Shown here: piece after piece, positions 35,201 to 47,229 of the stretch
How positions within the stretch are numbered: the stretch's first letter is position 1
Layout of the letters: every line of letters begins with the position of its first letter
NCBI RefSeq assembly: GCF_020921035.1
Contig: NC_063160.1
Location: 16,085,095 to 16,149,094, forward strand
Reading direction: 5' to 3'
Origin: Rhodamnia argentea
Lineage: Eukaryota; Streptophyta; Magnoliopsida; Myrtales; Myrtaceae
Length of the DNA stretch: 64,000 bases
Notes under the pieces: model-generated
Databases searched by the model: none
Told to the model about the DNA's origin: nothing
What the model saw: the letters and a program-made list of their open reading frames with translations, nothing else
Position numbers and translations under genes: made by a program

Positions 35201-36398
35201 TGGGTCTCTTTCTTATCCTTCACTGCTTCTCTTCGCCATACCGACCGTAACTATGCTCAATTGTCTTTTCTAGTTTTGCTGGCTGAGAATGGGAGGCTGA
35301 GATACCTAGATGACATCATTAAGAAGTTCAGAGAGCTGACCATGGCGCACAGAGGAGAAGTGAAGGCCATTGTTACAACTGTCATTGTATGTTATTTAGT
35401 TGGATGTACTCTCAGATGCATGTGAATATGTGGTACTATTAATTTGGGTTTCATAATATGAAGTAGCACAAGTCTTCCTTCTTTTGTTTTCTTTTAGGCT
35501 TACTGTGAAATGTCGTATGATATAAGCCTGCTTCAGGTAATGCGACATCACCATGACAGCTTAGGCAGAACTTTGGAAATGTTTATTTAGTTGAGCTCAT
35601 TCATAAATATCGGCCAAAGTCTAATTTACGTGTAAAATTTGAAAACTAATCAATCATATAAGTGTTTCATGGAGACATATATAACTATTGTGATGCAATC
35701 CATTTTTCCTTGATAACAGCTTATATCAGTTTCGAAGATGAAATAGCCTTTGATTTCGCAAGAATTTGATTTATAGTTCCTGTGAGTTCCTTCGCTATCT
35801 TTTTATTTGATTGCTTCCCCTTGCAATTCATAAGGAAAGAGATTCCATATAGTTGGTAGCATTGACAGTTTTATGGGTTCTCAGATGTAAGAGTTGCTTT
35901 TGTCTTTGGATTCTATTTTGATATGTGCCCTGTAGTTCGTAGTTGTGGCTTGGCCTAGCAAACATAGTTTAGCAGTACCCTGGCAAGCCTTTGCAGGTGA
36001 TGCGGAAGTCAGAGTACTTTTGGTGCTTTAAAGCTATGAACTGCTGTGTAGTTTGAAACTGAATTCCGTGTTGTTGGTCCATTTTCATTTCCTTCCAGCC
36101 TCTGCCCCCAGAAGAGGAGAAAGAGCTAAAGGAGACACTACAAGATGTAATTGGAAAAGGGAAGAAAGTAATTCTTGAGCAGAAGGTGCGTGGTTAATTT
36201 GTAATTTATCCCTTTTTCAGTGAGTCGTGTCCTTTAAAATGGGAATTAATCGGAGTTGCTTGAATCTGGCAGATTGATCCCAGTATTCTTGGTGGGCTTG
36301 TGGTGGAATTCGACATGAAGATCTTTGATATGTCTATAGTGACCAGGGCGAAGCAGATGGAGAGGTTTTTGCGGGAGCCCATCACTGACCTCTTTTGA
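32206..36398 (+). CDS. ATP5: mitochondrial F1Fo-ATP synthase subunit O (OSCP, delta-type)
   Basis: Six exons: 32206-32337, 32952-33002, 33388-33631, 35274-35386, 36099-36185, 36273-36398 (TGA), giving 250 residues, the normal length for plant OSCP. The first ~45 residues are rich in Arg, Ser and Ala without acidic residues (MAMAGRIRSSLPLLSR...), fitting a mitochondrial presequence, and are followed by NYSTDLAKK. The body has PLVLYGGSGNYASALYLAA, KDLTVPAGLRVKAI, then AENGRLRYLDDIIKKF and the C-terminal GGLVVEFDMKIFDMSI. OSCP links the F1 head to the peripheral stalk of ATP synthase in the inner mitochondrial membrane. All splice sites are GT..AG with correct phase. Intron 3 (1.6 kb) carries a triplicated repeat. 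The gene is not part of the Arabidopsis CNGC2 neighbourhood as I know it. Confidence 0.93.
34560..35165 (+). repeat. three-copy internal repeat in OSCP intron 3
   Basis: The block beginning CTTRGGCATTTG starts at 34611, 34757 and 35001. Each copy continues with CTAGTC, GGATTATA, a TTGGTGCTCTTG segment and ATGATGACCTCCTTTCAAT, then CCATTTCTGCRAAGYTA-like text. Copies 1 and 2 are 146 bp apart and nearly identical. Copy 3 is 244 bp on and has a longer linker that itself repeats the TTTCATTACTGCTGCGTGTTG segment seen before copy 1. The repeat is confined to the intron and has no coding role. Confidence 0.8.
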
Positions 36399-37985
36399 AA
36401 TCTCGTGCTTGTTTATGCTTGTGAATCAAGTTCTGCAAGCGCCTTTAATGACAAAAAAGGAGCTTTGAAGTTTCTTACTTTGCTATCTGTTGCTGGTGGC
36501 CACAGCTTTGTTGTCAAATCCAATTTTTCCAATAAGAGCTACTCATTCTCGTGGTTCTATTTCCTGTTCCAGCAGACCATCCTACACAGACCATCAGTGC
36601 TTTGCTCAGACGGTATGATGTTCAAATCATTTGCCAAACAGTGCGCATATTTCTTAATTGGTTAAGCTGCTTATCGGAATGTTTTTCCGTTTCTTGCTCC
36701 TTGCTCTTTGAATGTCATTTGCACTTTCGATTGCTTTACTCCTGTTTGTGTCGGGAACTCCTGGCCTTCCAAAATCTTCCAAAACGGCTGTGATTCTTCG
36801 CGAACGCTGGCCGTGATTTTAGATGCTGGATGGACTGCACAAATGATTGGAGTGAGAGACAGGGTAAGCTTTGGTCTCTGTCAATCTGCATTTTGATGAG
36901 TGCATTTCCGAGCAAAGCAGCTTATCAAATCTCTGCTTGTACTGTTAGTGTTGGATTAGCGTGGATCGATGGATTCCTGGTCGCTAACCGCGGGATCTCG
37001 CTGATGGAATGCATGGTACTTGTGAGTGTACACACACTCGAGGAGCAAAGAAAAATTAGGAATTACGTGAAATAATCGAAATTTTCTTTTCCACGATCAT
37101 GTAGCTACCTGGTGCTTCATTTTCTATATATAGGTTTCATTTGATTCGTAAAAAATAAATAATTTAAAAAATGGTCTTACCAAAAATTGTTTGTCTTAAT
37201 ATTGATATAAGCGATGAAAATGTTTTTTGTTTGTTTATTTTTATAGATAATATAAGTGATTATTTTTAACAAAATATTTTTAAATTATTTATTTATTGCG
37301 AAACAAACAAAATCTTAGATAAAAATCTGTAGAGGGAAAGAGTGGTCGAGAATATGAATTCTCAAGAATTTCTAAGGTTGGCTCTTTTCCTTAATTTGTC
37401 TTCATCTATGTTTAGTTTTGATAAATTTTCAAATAAAAATAAGACGTGGGGCATGAAGGTTTGGAGTAGATGTATGTCATGTGCAACTTACATACGTTAA
37501 TTTCGATTTTGACATATATATTTTTTTCTCTTTCGGTATAAAATTTGATTCATTTTTACCCTCTTCGCTATGTTAAGTAGCAGTTCATTGTTCAAGATTT
37601 TAATGCCTCCGATAAGCACTTCCCGCTCTTGTCGAATCAGATTGTTACTGTCCAAGCCGCCGTAAAATTATAAAAAAATTAACCCGTTAAGCCTATGTTA
37701 TTCTCCCATTTTCAGAGAAATAATTTGTGGACGTGGGCATCGCAGCATCATCGAGAGGCGTGGGATGCGGCCGTAACAAGAATGGGAGCGACGTTACTGA
37801 CGTGCTCTCCCGTTACATGTCTCTGATATTCTCTGTTCAATCTGTCGATCCAACTCCACATCGGTTGAAATTGCTCGAAGAATGTCGGCAGGTGACGTGT
37901 CGCGAATGCCCGAGAAACGGGGACGCTTCCACGACGTTGGATTGGACACGCCTCGACGCATCGTGGCCGCACATTTGGCACGCTG
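36399..37985. other. 3' flank of OSCP and upstream region of the RING gene
   Basis: The first few hundred bases are probably OSCP 3' UTR. From about 37080 to 37720 the DNA is very AT-rich with no ORF. From about 37730 it becomes GC-richer, and ORFs overlap on both strands up to 38230; these have no motifs and probably reflect promoter and untranslated leader composition. Confidence 0.4.
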
Positions 37986-39525
37986 TTTTTTGTCTCTGCT
38001 GCTCCCACCGTCTCCCGGTCGCTCCGAGTTTCGGCACGCTTCTAATCTCGTCACGTGCGCGTGCGTCCACCGATATCGGTCTCCGCTCTCGCTCTCTCCC
38101 CCCACGACTTGCTCGAGCTGACGAGGTAACCCTGCACTCCCATCTCGTTCTCCCTGCAAATCCTTCACGTCCCCGAGGGTTTTCAATTGGGTCTTCTTCG
38201 ATTTCCGTTTTTTTTTTCCTCCTTTGTGTTTAATGTCAGGTTCTTGACGACGGTCTCTGTCGTTTGAATGTTAGGTTGTCGTTTTTTGCTGCCCCCCTTT
38301 TTTAGTTGTTGTGTTTGTTGAGATACGAAGTTATTAACTGATGGGGACTGAGATTTGGAGTTCGCAGAGTTGCTTCTCGGCGCCGAGGAGATTGGAGATT
38401 CAGACGTGTTTGGTGTCTCGTGCCGTCGATTGGGGCATTTTGTCGGAGTGAGCCGTCGAAGCGTCTTCTGGAGATCTGGGATCTTCTGGTTAGATTGCTT
38501 GCCGTGTGGGTAGTACTATTTTTGAGCACCGAATATGGAATTTGCTTGTCGTGTGAGCTCGTTCCTTCGCTTCTGTTTTTCCGGTTAGAGGCTAGGGCTT
38601 TCGGTTCTTTCTCCTTTATAGGGATCGGGAAACCTGGGCGTTCTATTGGGAGGTTCGTTCTCTCCTTGAACTCGGGTATCAATGGCTTCTCGATGCTCGT
38701 ATTGGGCTAGGCTTCTGTCGGCGGTGGTTGATTGTGTTTGCCTGACCGGGCTTAGTGTGCTGTAAATTTGGGAAAATCATATGAGTGCTTGACAATGAGT
38801 TCTTCACTTTTTTGTGCTCTGTCTTGCATATGCTTGTCTTGGCGCAGTAATTGATAAATTGCATCATTAAGAAGTTCAAATGTTTCTCTTAATGAAGAGA
38901 TTTTATCTGTTCATCGCGAATTGAAACCTCCATGCCATGTGCTCTCGATCACATGATGATGTTTTGTTTCATTACGTTTCTGTCTGCCTTAATCTGTAGA
39001 TTCCTTGTCTTGTTTATATCCTCATAGTTCCCTGCATGAATGTCCGGGGAGAAAACGAGATCGCGCTGAATGGCTCTACGGCTTTTTGTTATTTGTGTGC
39101 TGCCACTTATTTTCCCACTTTCACATTCTTACATCACTTGTTACACATCCTAGTGCTTATTTGGTCATTTGATTGACTTGAGCAGTTTCTTTCTAAATGG
39201 TTTCTTACTTCTTAGTGACTTACTTGGGCAAAATGGTCCATACATTTCCCGTGTACTTTACCCATTTTTTTTATCATTTGAGAGAACATGTCGATTATGT
39301 AGGCAGTACATATAGGTTATAGTTTCTCCAATGCTCGCCAAGCATGTATTTCATCTTTCCTTCGTCTATTATTTTCAGGTGAAATGGTGACAGCTTGTTG
39401 CTCTGGCAAGCACTATTGACCCAGGCAAGGCTAATTTTCCGTGATGCCTACCGAGTGCATCAATTTTTTAAACTTCTCCTAATAGAGTCGCTTGTGAAGC
39501 CTTGTGCCCTTACGCCTTCCGTAGA
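37986..39525 (+). promoter_or_regulatory. probable 5' UTR of the RING gene with a 1.25-kb intron and two short upstream ORFs
   Basis: A good donor (GACGAG/GTAACC) at 38125/38126 and acceptor (TTTTCAG/GTGAAATGG) at 39378/39379 would splice an untranslated first exon to the coding exon. In the second part two upstream ORFs precede the start codon: 39384-39419 (12 codons with stop) and 39444-39482 (13 codons with stop). The main ATG is at 39526. The transcription start was not located. Confidence 0.45.
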
Positions 39526-40332
39526 ATGTGGAATTTTGGACCCAACTTTAGTGCTGGAAATGTTGTTTCAAAAAGTGAGAATCAAAAATCGACTCAAGCT
39601 GCATCAGAATGCTCAGATGATGATGTCTCTTCCAATATTAGCACAGAGGAAGGTCTGGAGTGCCCTATATGCTGGGAATCCTTTAATATAGTTGAAAATG
39701 TCCCTTATGTCTTGTGGTGCGGCCATACCCTTTGCAAAAATTGTATTTTAGGATTGCAATGGGCAGTTGTGAAGTTTCCTACTCTTCCGATTCAGCTTCC
39801 GCTCTTCATCTCCTGTCCATGGTGCAATCTCTTGTCCTTCCGTCTAGTTTATAAGGGCAACCTTAAGTTTCCCCGAAAGAACTATTTCTTGCTCTGGATG
39901 GTCGAGAGCATGAATGGTGACCGAGGGAAATTGTGCTCCTCCTCCTGTGAAGATCATCAGTTACAGTGGCCATCAAACAGTAATCCATCTCTGGGAAGTC
40001 GAGTGAGCAGGGGTAACTTGAGGAGGATGCAACATGTCCACCGTAGTGAGTCAGCTGGATCAAGTCATGATCAAAATCGTGTCAATGTCTCTCTCAATAT
40101 GGAAAGAATACATTCTTCCTTGCGGAAATCTCTGGTTTTCTTTGTTCACCTGACGGCAAAATTCCCTCTAGTTATCATATTCCTCCTCATTGTGCTATAT
40201 GCAATACCGGCCAGTGCAGCCATCTTGGCTTTGTACATGCTTATCACAGTTCTTTTTGCTCTCCCTTCCTTTCTCATCTTGTACTTTGCATATCCTAGCT
40301 TGGACTGGCTTGTGAGGGAGATCATCACTTAA
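39526..40332 (+). CDS. RING-type E3 ubiquitin ligase-like membrane protein
   Basis: A single coding exon gives 268 residues. The RING domain is complete in C3HC4 spacing: C46 and C49 (CPIC), C65, H67, C70, C73 (CGHTLCKNC) and C97, C100 (CPWC). Next comes a conserved block NLKFPRKNYFLLWMVESMNGDR, then a Ser/Arg-rich linker. The C-terminal part has hydrophobic stretches (about 205-262: FPLVIIFLLIVLYAIP and an ILALYMLITVLFALPSF segment) that probably form two to three membrane segments. This architecture is that of a small plant RING/U-box superfamily group with a tail anchor. It probably acts as an E3 ligase on an internal membrane; the substrate is unknown. I chose ATG 39526 because MWNF is the first Met in the frame after the splice acceptor. 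Confidence 0.88.
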   Translation: MWNFGPNFSAGNVVSKSENQKSTQAASECSDDDVSSNISTEEGLECPICWESFNIVENVPYVLWCGHTLCKNCILGLQWAVVKFPTLPIQLPLFISCPWCNLLSFRLVYKGNLKFPRKNYFLLWMVESMNGDRGKLCSSSCEDHQLQWPSNSNPSLGSRVSRGNLRRMQHVHRSESAGSSHDQNRVNVSLNMERIHSSLRKSLVFFVHLTAKFPLVIIFLLIVLYAIPASAAILALYMLITVLFALPSFLILYFAYPSLDWLVREIIT

Positions 40333-41933
40333 GAGGCCAGTTGCTTTTGCCTATTTCAGTGTGAATATTAGCTTCCATCTGTGAAAAATACCCTCATACC
40401 CATATAAATTTTTCTAAGTCTCACCTTCCATGGAATTCTTGGCTGCTCATTTTCTGTAAGTCCGTGATCTCATTATTTCCCTTATCATCAACTAGGCTAG
40501 TTGGTCATGTGATTTAAACTTTGTCATGTCTTTTCAGAAACTCATTGGCAGTGTGATTTGACGGCCTTGTTTTTGTGCTGGTTCTGTTTTTGTGCTGGTT
40601 CTTCATTCTCAGAGTTACTCTTAATAAATCTCTGTGTTAGGACTATCTCATCCAGAGAATCACTGCCAGAGGTTGCTATGTCTTCTTAATGTGGCGGGGC
40701 TCTTATAGAATAATGTTGAAAAACTCTTTTTAGTGGTTTAGTTGATTTATAAAGCTGTGAGTTTGTATAGAGACCAATGTTAAAAATGAAATCTTTGTTC
40801 GATTATGCCGGAGGAGATGGAGGAGATGGTTCGTGGCTTTGTAAAAAGGAACATTTCATCTGTGCAATTTCTTTTTAGCCAGTGGATTGTCATGAAGTCA
40901 GGAGGTCTTTCTTTCTTCCAAGTGATGGTGAGAGATTTGGAGAAGTCCCAGCTGTTCATTGTATTGATTGCACATACCTGGACGTTGTCCTGACTGGATT
41001 TCACCGAAATGTAATGACTGGTGTTGATGTAAAGATGACCATTTCCAGAAACCAAAACTGCATCCAGACAGTGAATGTGAGTTGTGCAATGTTGTTGAAT
41101 TGGGTAGTGATTGGAAGCTTCATGCAGGAAGGTCCCGGATATAAATTTTCCAGTTAGTGTAGAAACTATACACAGCTTGAAAGTCTCCAGCAGCATTCAG
41201 AATGTGCTTTGAGGGAATAATATTCTCAACAAAGAAAAGAAAAAAAAAGCCATATAAAGTAACATCTGTGCAGCTTTAACTGTAAGTGAACTATGATTAT
41301 GAGTGTGAGGGAGGGCACGTAAAAAGTAACTGAATTCATCCAAGTCAGATTTTGAGTTTTGCTTATTGATGTGGTGGCCGATGTTGACTCCTCCAACTGA
41401 AGTTCATGGTCATGGCATGTCTTGAGTCTGAATTAGCGAGAAGACCAGTAAGATTTTTCTCTGGGTCGACGAACCTAAAGCTGTTGCTGAAATATCGGAG
41501 TCGACAGTAGAGGTAAGACCCGGTTTCAACTTGATCTTTCGATCTGGGTAACTTTCCAGCACCTGGGGTCTGCTAGATGAAACCTATGCAACAATGCAAC
41601 TTGGCCAAATATAACTTTCAAGTGGCCAGCGTTGTATTTGTACGTCTCAGAGTTCCTCGGTTGCACTGATCCTGGAACGTTCCCTTTGCTTCTAAATTCC
41701 ATGTACTTTCTTTTCTCTTTCAACGTCCACAATAAACCCTCGGAAGATCCAGGTAGGATAGGACAAAGCAATTCGGATCCTTACACGTGTCAAAAGCAGA
41801 GCCTGGAGATTCCGGACACCAACTGGGACCTGCGGGAAGATGCGACCCCCACTAATTTTTCTTCCTCAGCCTGCTCATTTTTTGGTGCAAGCAAAAAACT
41901 AAACCCCCACGAACGGTGGGATTGCATGAAAAA
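40333..41933. other. 3' flank of the RING gene and 5' flank of the DUF4336 gene
   Basis: Contains ORFs on both strands around 40780-41196 (138 codons on minus, 91 on plus). They overlap each other and show no domain. They may be 3' UTR sequence or a decayed fragment. No TATA box was identified for the downstream gene. Confidence 0.35.
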
Positions 41934-44900
41934 ATGGTGGCGACCATGGCTGTTTCTTGTCCAAAATCCACTCCTTTTCAGAATTCACGCTGTCTGAAGG
42001 AACAAAACTCGAGCTTTCTCGGTGGGTCGTTGAAGTGTGTCTCCTTGCAGCTAAAACCAAGAAATTATGGGAAAAATGTTCTCAGTTTGGTGGTTGCTTC
42101 GGCCAGTGCTGCAGCTGAGGCTGTCTCGACTGGTGGCGGCGGCGGCAGGAGGTTTTATCTGAACATCACAGGCTTTCCTTTCCCTCTTGGCCCTTTTCTC
42201 AACAGGCGCACCATTAGGACCGAGGTTAGCTTTTCTGTGATCCTCCCTTTAATTTAGGATATTTTTTCAGCGTGCTACTTATTTTAGCCTATAGTGAATT
42301 TTGGACAATTACATGATATAAAGCCCTTGAGCAGATTGCACAGTCATTGGGATATTAGTTCTTTAGTTGTTCAATCATTTTGCCCCCTTCCATATTGTCC
42401 TGGGAATTAGATGATAAAAAAAAAGCTGTTAGGTCCTTGGAGTTAGTTGAAGTAAAGAGGCCAAGTGGGCAAAATAGTTCTGGTTGGGGAATTTAAAGAA
42501 ATAAACAGTGGAATGCACATTGAAGCAAATTATTTGGCATTAGCTTGTCTTCCATTATGTACGTAGTGTCAAATTATGTATGTTCATAAAGCAGATAATG
42601 AAAAGCAAGGGAACAACAGCCTGCGGAATTTCATTCACTTTATAGCTAATGAAACAGCACAACCTACATCAGATTCTGCCTGATAGGTACTGTTTACCCC
42701 CATTGCCAAATCCTCCATGATTGCCGTAGTTGCTGGAAATTGTTAACCTTCTCGCTGGATGTTAAAGAAGTATAAACAGCACTGCATGGTTGATCAAGAG
42801 TTTTTAATCGCTGCGGAATGCAACATTTTAGGACCATTGCTGTTTTCTTGCTGATCCTCTTGTACTAATAATCATTTGTGCCCAGGCAGTGAAAGGATGC
42901 ATATGGCTATTTGAACAAGAGCAAGCATTGGGCTTTAGCAGCGTCTCTACGAATATCCGGATGACAGTTATTAAGCTCAAATCTGGAGGATTATGGGTCC
43001 ATGCACCCATTGCTCCGACGAAGGAGTGCATTGAGGTTAAATCTGGTTTCCTAGTAATTCATTTACTTGGTTTCTGAGACCATATGTTCAGACTCCTCTA
43101 ATTTCTGTCTCTCTCTATGGAGACCTCAGACTTCTTAAAATTGTTCTGTTTTGTAAGAGGGGAAAAAACCTCGACGAGATGCATTTTTTCCTAAGGGCAA
43201 GATAACGAGTGCCAGTCTCCCTCTCCCTTCAATCCTAATATTGTTGTACCTGACTTAACATGAGTGTCATTGACAAGAAACGTGTTTCTATTGATCAATT
43301 TTGCATAGCACTATGATTGTTAACTGGTGACTTGAGGCAGCAATTAAGCCAAATACATATTGTAAATTTATGTAAGGACATTGAAATAAAGTGAGAGTTA
43401 AGAAATTTTACACGACAAGTTCTTAAAACATGCCAAAACCCTTTTACATGTCCAAAGAACATTTAATGTAGCATCTAAGTACACTGAGGACTTTAAGAAC
43501 AAAATTCTTCAAAGATCTCTTCCTTCTGTATCTGCATGATGGCATCTCCTTTCTGTGTTAATTCTCAGAGGTACTTTGAATTGTTCTTCTGCTTTTTGGA
43601 ATTATGGAAACATGCAGTTTAGCCCAAGAAAAGCAAACTCTGGATAATGTAAAGAAAACCACCACCATCCGTCATCTTTAAGTTCACTGAAGTTTATCTT
43701 TCTGCAAGGGATCTAGTTGTCACCTGACCATTCACAAGCTGTTCTAACCTTGATTTCTAGCCTCGATAGTATTTGTGGTTATTTATGATATAAATGCACC
43801 TTCTGACAGCATATTTCCTTTTCTGTTGCCAGCTTGTGAAGGAGCTAGGGGCGCCGGTTGAGTACATTGTCCTGCCTACTTTCGCATACGAGCATAAAAT
43901 TTTTGTTGGCCCGTTTTCAAGGAAATTCCCAAAGGCCAGAGTATGGGTAGCACCAAGGCAGTGGAGTTGGCCACTCAATTTGCCCCTAGAGTTTTTTGGA
44001 ATATTTCGTGCTAGAACATTGGTAGATGAGGATTGGTCAACCCCATGGGCTGACGAGATTGAACAGAAGGTCTTGAGCTCACCAGAAGTTGGTAATACTC
44101 ATCACAAATGAAATTCCTATTATCGCTTTGCAGGGTTCCAGCAGGAAATAATTTTCCTTTTTGTACTGATTACAGGAATTGGGCCATATGTTGAGGTAGC
44201 TTTTTACCACAAGCGCACGAGAACTTTACTTGTAACCGATGCCGTAATATTCGTCCCTAGAAAGCCACCGGAATGTATTAGCAAAGAGTCCTTGTTAGCA
44301 TCCGCGAAGAATGGATTGGCAGTGAAGATCCTGAGTAAGGGGAAGGAAGTGCCGGAGGAGCCTGTTGTCGACAATAACATGACCCGTCAGAAAGGTTGGT
44401 TCATTCTGTCTCAGTTATCCGCCTTCATGAAATATCAAGAGATTTTGCAGGAGCAAATCAAGGTTGCTTTACAAGTATCGCAAAGATAATGAGGCAATGC
44501 CAAAAAAATTTGCAGGTTGGGAAAGAATGGTCCTCCAAATATTGTTTCTCGGCCCATCCAATCTTTTGGAACCAAATGCCAGCTTTTCTCAGATGTCACA
44601 GAAGCTGATTGTTTCTCCCATTGTGAAGACACTAGTCTTCAGCAAGGTCCCTGAAAAGGTAAAAATAACCATTGTCTATGCAACTTTCCTCTTTGTTAGA
44701 ATTTGTGCTTTGTCCTTACTGTATGCCAAAGTAGAGTCTACCCATTATGGCGTTACCGTTTTAGTATAGGACCTATGCATGTGTTTGGATAAAGCCTATT
44801 GAAAAGTGCAGAAACCACTTTAAAGAACCTTGTGGGGTGATTATGTTAATTAATCGATTAATTTATTTTCTTAAATTTCAGGTTAGAGATTGGATTGACA

Positions 44901-45193
44901 GTATTGCACGGGACTGGAGATTCAAGAGAATAATTCCCGCTCATTTTGCTGCGCCGATAAATGCCAGCAGGTCCGACTTCTTGGCAGCATTTGCATTTCT
45001 AGATGATCTGTTGGGCGATCGATATGTGACTCGACCGTCGCTCTCTCTTCTGTTCGCATCACTTCTGGGGAAGGCCGCCAGTTACTTCCCTCCTGATGAC
45101 ATGAAGACCCTGTCATCCCTCGACCAGTTTTTAGTCTCTATCGGAGTTGTGAAGAAGACCGTCTCCGGGAGGAAACAGAGATTAGGAACATAA
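41934..45193 (+). CDS. DUF4336 domain protein, plastid-targeted
   Basis: Six exons: 41934-42224, 42886-43035, 43833-44091, 44176-44394, 44516-44658, 44882-45193 (TAA), giving 457 residues. The first ~60 residues are Ser/Lys/Arg-rich without a membrane segment and look like a chloroplast transit peptide. The DUF4336 core begins after ALGFSSVSTNIRMTVIKL with GGLWVHAPIAPTKECIELVKELG, then YIVLPTFAYEHKIFVGPFSRKFPKARVWVAPRQWSWP. This layout recalls metallo-beta-lactamase folds, but no full metal-binding HxHxDH motif is seen. The C-terminal exon has a DWRFKRIIPAHFAAPI segment. The family is widespread in cyanobacteria and plants with no established function, so a plastid role is inference. An earlier in-frame GTG exists, but ATG 41934 is the first usable start. 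A second Met follows four codons later. Confidence 0.85.
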
Positions 45194-47229
45194 CCTTACA
45201 TGTAAGCCGCTATCATCAGCAAAACTTTTCATCTGTGAAAATTTGTTAAAACCCTTTATTATTAGGAGTTGACAGGACATTTTTCATGCCGTCTACTCAG
45301 AAAATGAAAACAGAAGTGTATCTACCAGAAAGTTCTTGTTTAGCATTTTTATATGAAACAAGATCCATGCTATTAGTTGAAAGTTACTGCTTAAATTCTA
45401 TTCGGCTCTGTGCGTATACTTGAAAGTCGGCCCTCTACCTGAGTCTTGACTTGGAAAACCGATGAACAAGAAAAAAAAAATGATCAGTTCTTGTAACAGC
45501 TGTGAGATTATCTTATTCTGAGGATTAGATACTATTCTGCGCATACCGGTCTTTTGCTTACCGATGACACATCCTCTTCATGAACATTGTCCCTAAGGCT
45601 AAGTAAATATGAGCTAAATGATCAAATTGGTCAGGGAATGACTCTTTCTGGCATTTGTCCCTATCATTATTGCCTTTGGATTACGACTTCTAATTCCATC
45701 TTCGCGTTTTAGATAACAAATCCAGAGAATTTAATTTCTGGCCAGAAAGGGAAAATAGATAAACAAGGCAATCTGGCACAGAATCCTTCAACAAATGCAC
45801 TTGCCCATTAAAAAGCCCACCTCAACCCATTAAAGCCACAAAAGACTTGCCCGCACGATCTTACGATGGCAAAGGAACTCGTCCATCTCTCTCTCTCTCT
45901 GATACATGAAATCTATACACAAAAGGTGGGACTCAGGCAATATCCTTTGTGCTTCATATCAACTTTGCTTTGTCGTTAAGCAGTCTCTGCATACGCAAGT
46001 TTAAAGGTACGTTAGCTAGCACTTATCTTGAATCAAAGACGGGCCTACAGCGCCCATTCTTTCGTTATTTGCCGGCGTTTTTGAACCCGTGTCAGAGGTT
46101 GAACAGGATTGTTAAGCGGTAGAGGCAGTGAGCCGGTTTAGCCGGCCAAAACCAGGAAAAACCTGGGTCGGTGTCCAGCTGATGGCGGGTCGGGTTTGGA
46201 TTTTGAAATACTGACCGTCCTCGAGCAAGTACATATGTAGTCGTGACTCCTCATTGCCATGTTCCTCTGTTCTTGATTAAGCTTTGGCCGTTTTAGCGGA
46301 CTTCTTAACAGGATATTCAGCTATCGATGGTTTTTTGAGAGGTACGAGCCTGGTTTTTTTTTCATGTGAAGGTTCTCGGTGATTCTTTTAGAGGATCATC
46401 CAGAGTTGCCCTTCTTTTGGGTGGGAATCAACTTTCCATTGATAATTCATGCGAAAGGGAGGTTGTTTCTGATCCGTAGATAGATAAACATGTGCGGAAA
46501 GCGTCCAACTAAATCGTGTTTTCACAGAAGCATTGTCCCGATAAGAACACCCCATTTTCACTAGAGTCGCAGTCAATCGATTTGCCTGGCTGTGTTCCGA
46601 TCGACATGTGGTATAGTGTGCCTTACGACAGTTTTTTGTTCTGTTCGACCTTTGCTAGAGGGTCTAAAACCAAATAAGCTATTATGGATTGGTATGTATT
46701 TCTTGTTTTTCACATTTCTAAAACTCCTTTTGCAATTTGATGAACAAAATGATGCCATTAAAACGTCTCTAAATGTAAAACCATGCGGCGAACACTCGAG
46801 ATTACGTCTCTGAACAAGCAGACTTAAAACAAGGCAACTTAAAAAATGGTAGACGAGGAAATTTAAGTTTTTCACACGTCTTTCTTCTGTTGTACTTGAA
46901 CTAAAATAAACCGTACATCCAACTGCAATGTCAAATTATGGAATGACTGTTGCCTTTCCTCGTATAGCGTTTACTAAAATTGCATATCCTGCAGTTATTC
47001 TTCAATTGATTCTTGTATCCTCGTCTCCTCTCAACTGATGTCTGCTTCTGGAGCTCGTGGTCATAGTCTTAGCTTTAAAGTTTTGCTTCAACGATGTCTT
47101 GGGAGTTTGTTCAATGACTTAAGCATCCATTATTTGCAGGCAGTTCCTAACTTTTCTCCATCATTGAAGAACTCTTGTTTTGTGACAGGGTTCATAAACA
47201 ATTCATCTTGTGTATTTTCTCCTCATTAA
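45194..47229. other. intergenic, promoter and probable 5' leader of the calmodulin-binding protein gene
   Basis: No gene recognised. The region has a (CT)n run near 45890 and an unexplained GC-richer stretch at about 46040-46200. An open frame 47038-47229 (63 codons) is in the same frame as the downstream gene and ends with TAA directly before its ATG. Acceptor-like TTTGCAG (47134-47140) and TGTGACAG (47182-47189) sites lie inside it, so part of it may be a leader intron. Confidence 0.4.

Noticed and set aside
40780-41196. 138-codon minus-strand ORF downstream of the RING gene
   Set aside because: No domain, no splice context, and overlapping ORFs on the plus strand. More likely 3' UTR or intergenic.
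43757-43978. Minus-strand ORF of 73 codons in the DUF4336 gene
   Set aside because: Shadow of the DUF4336 third exon.
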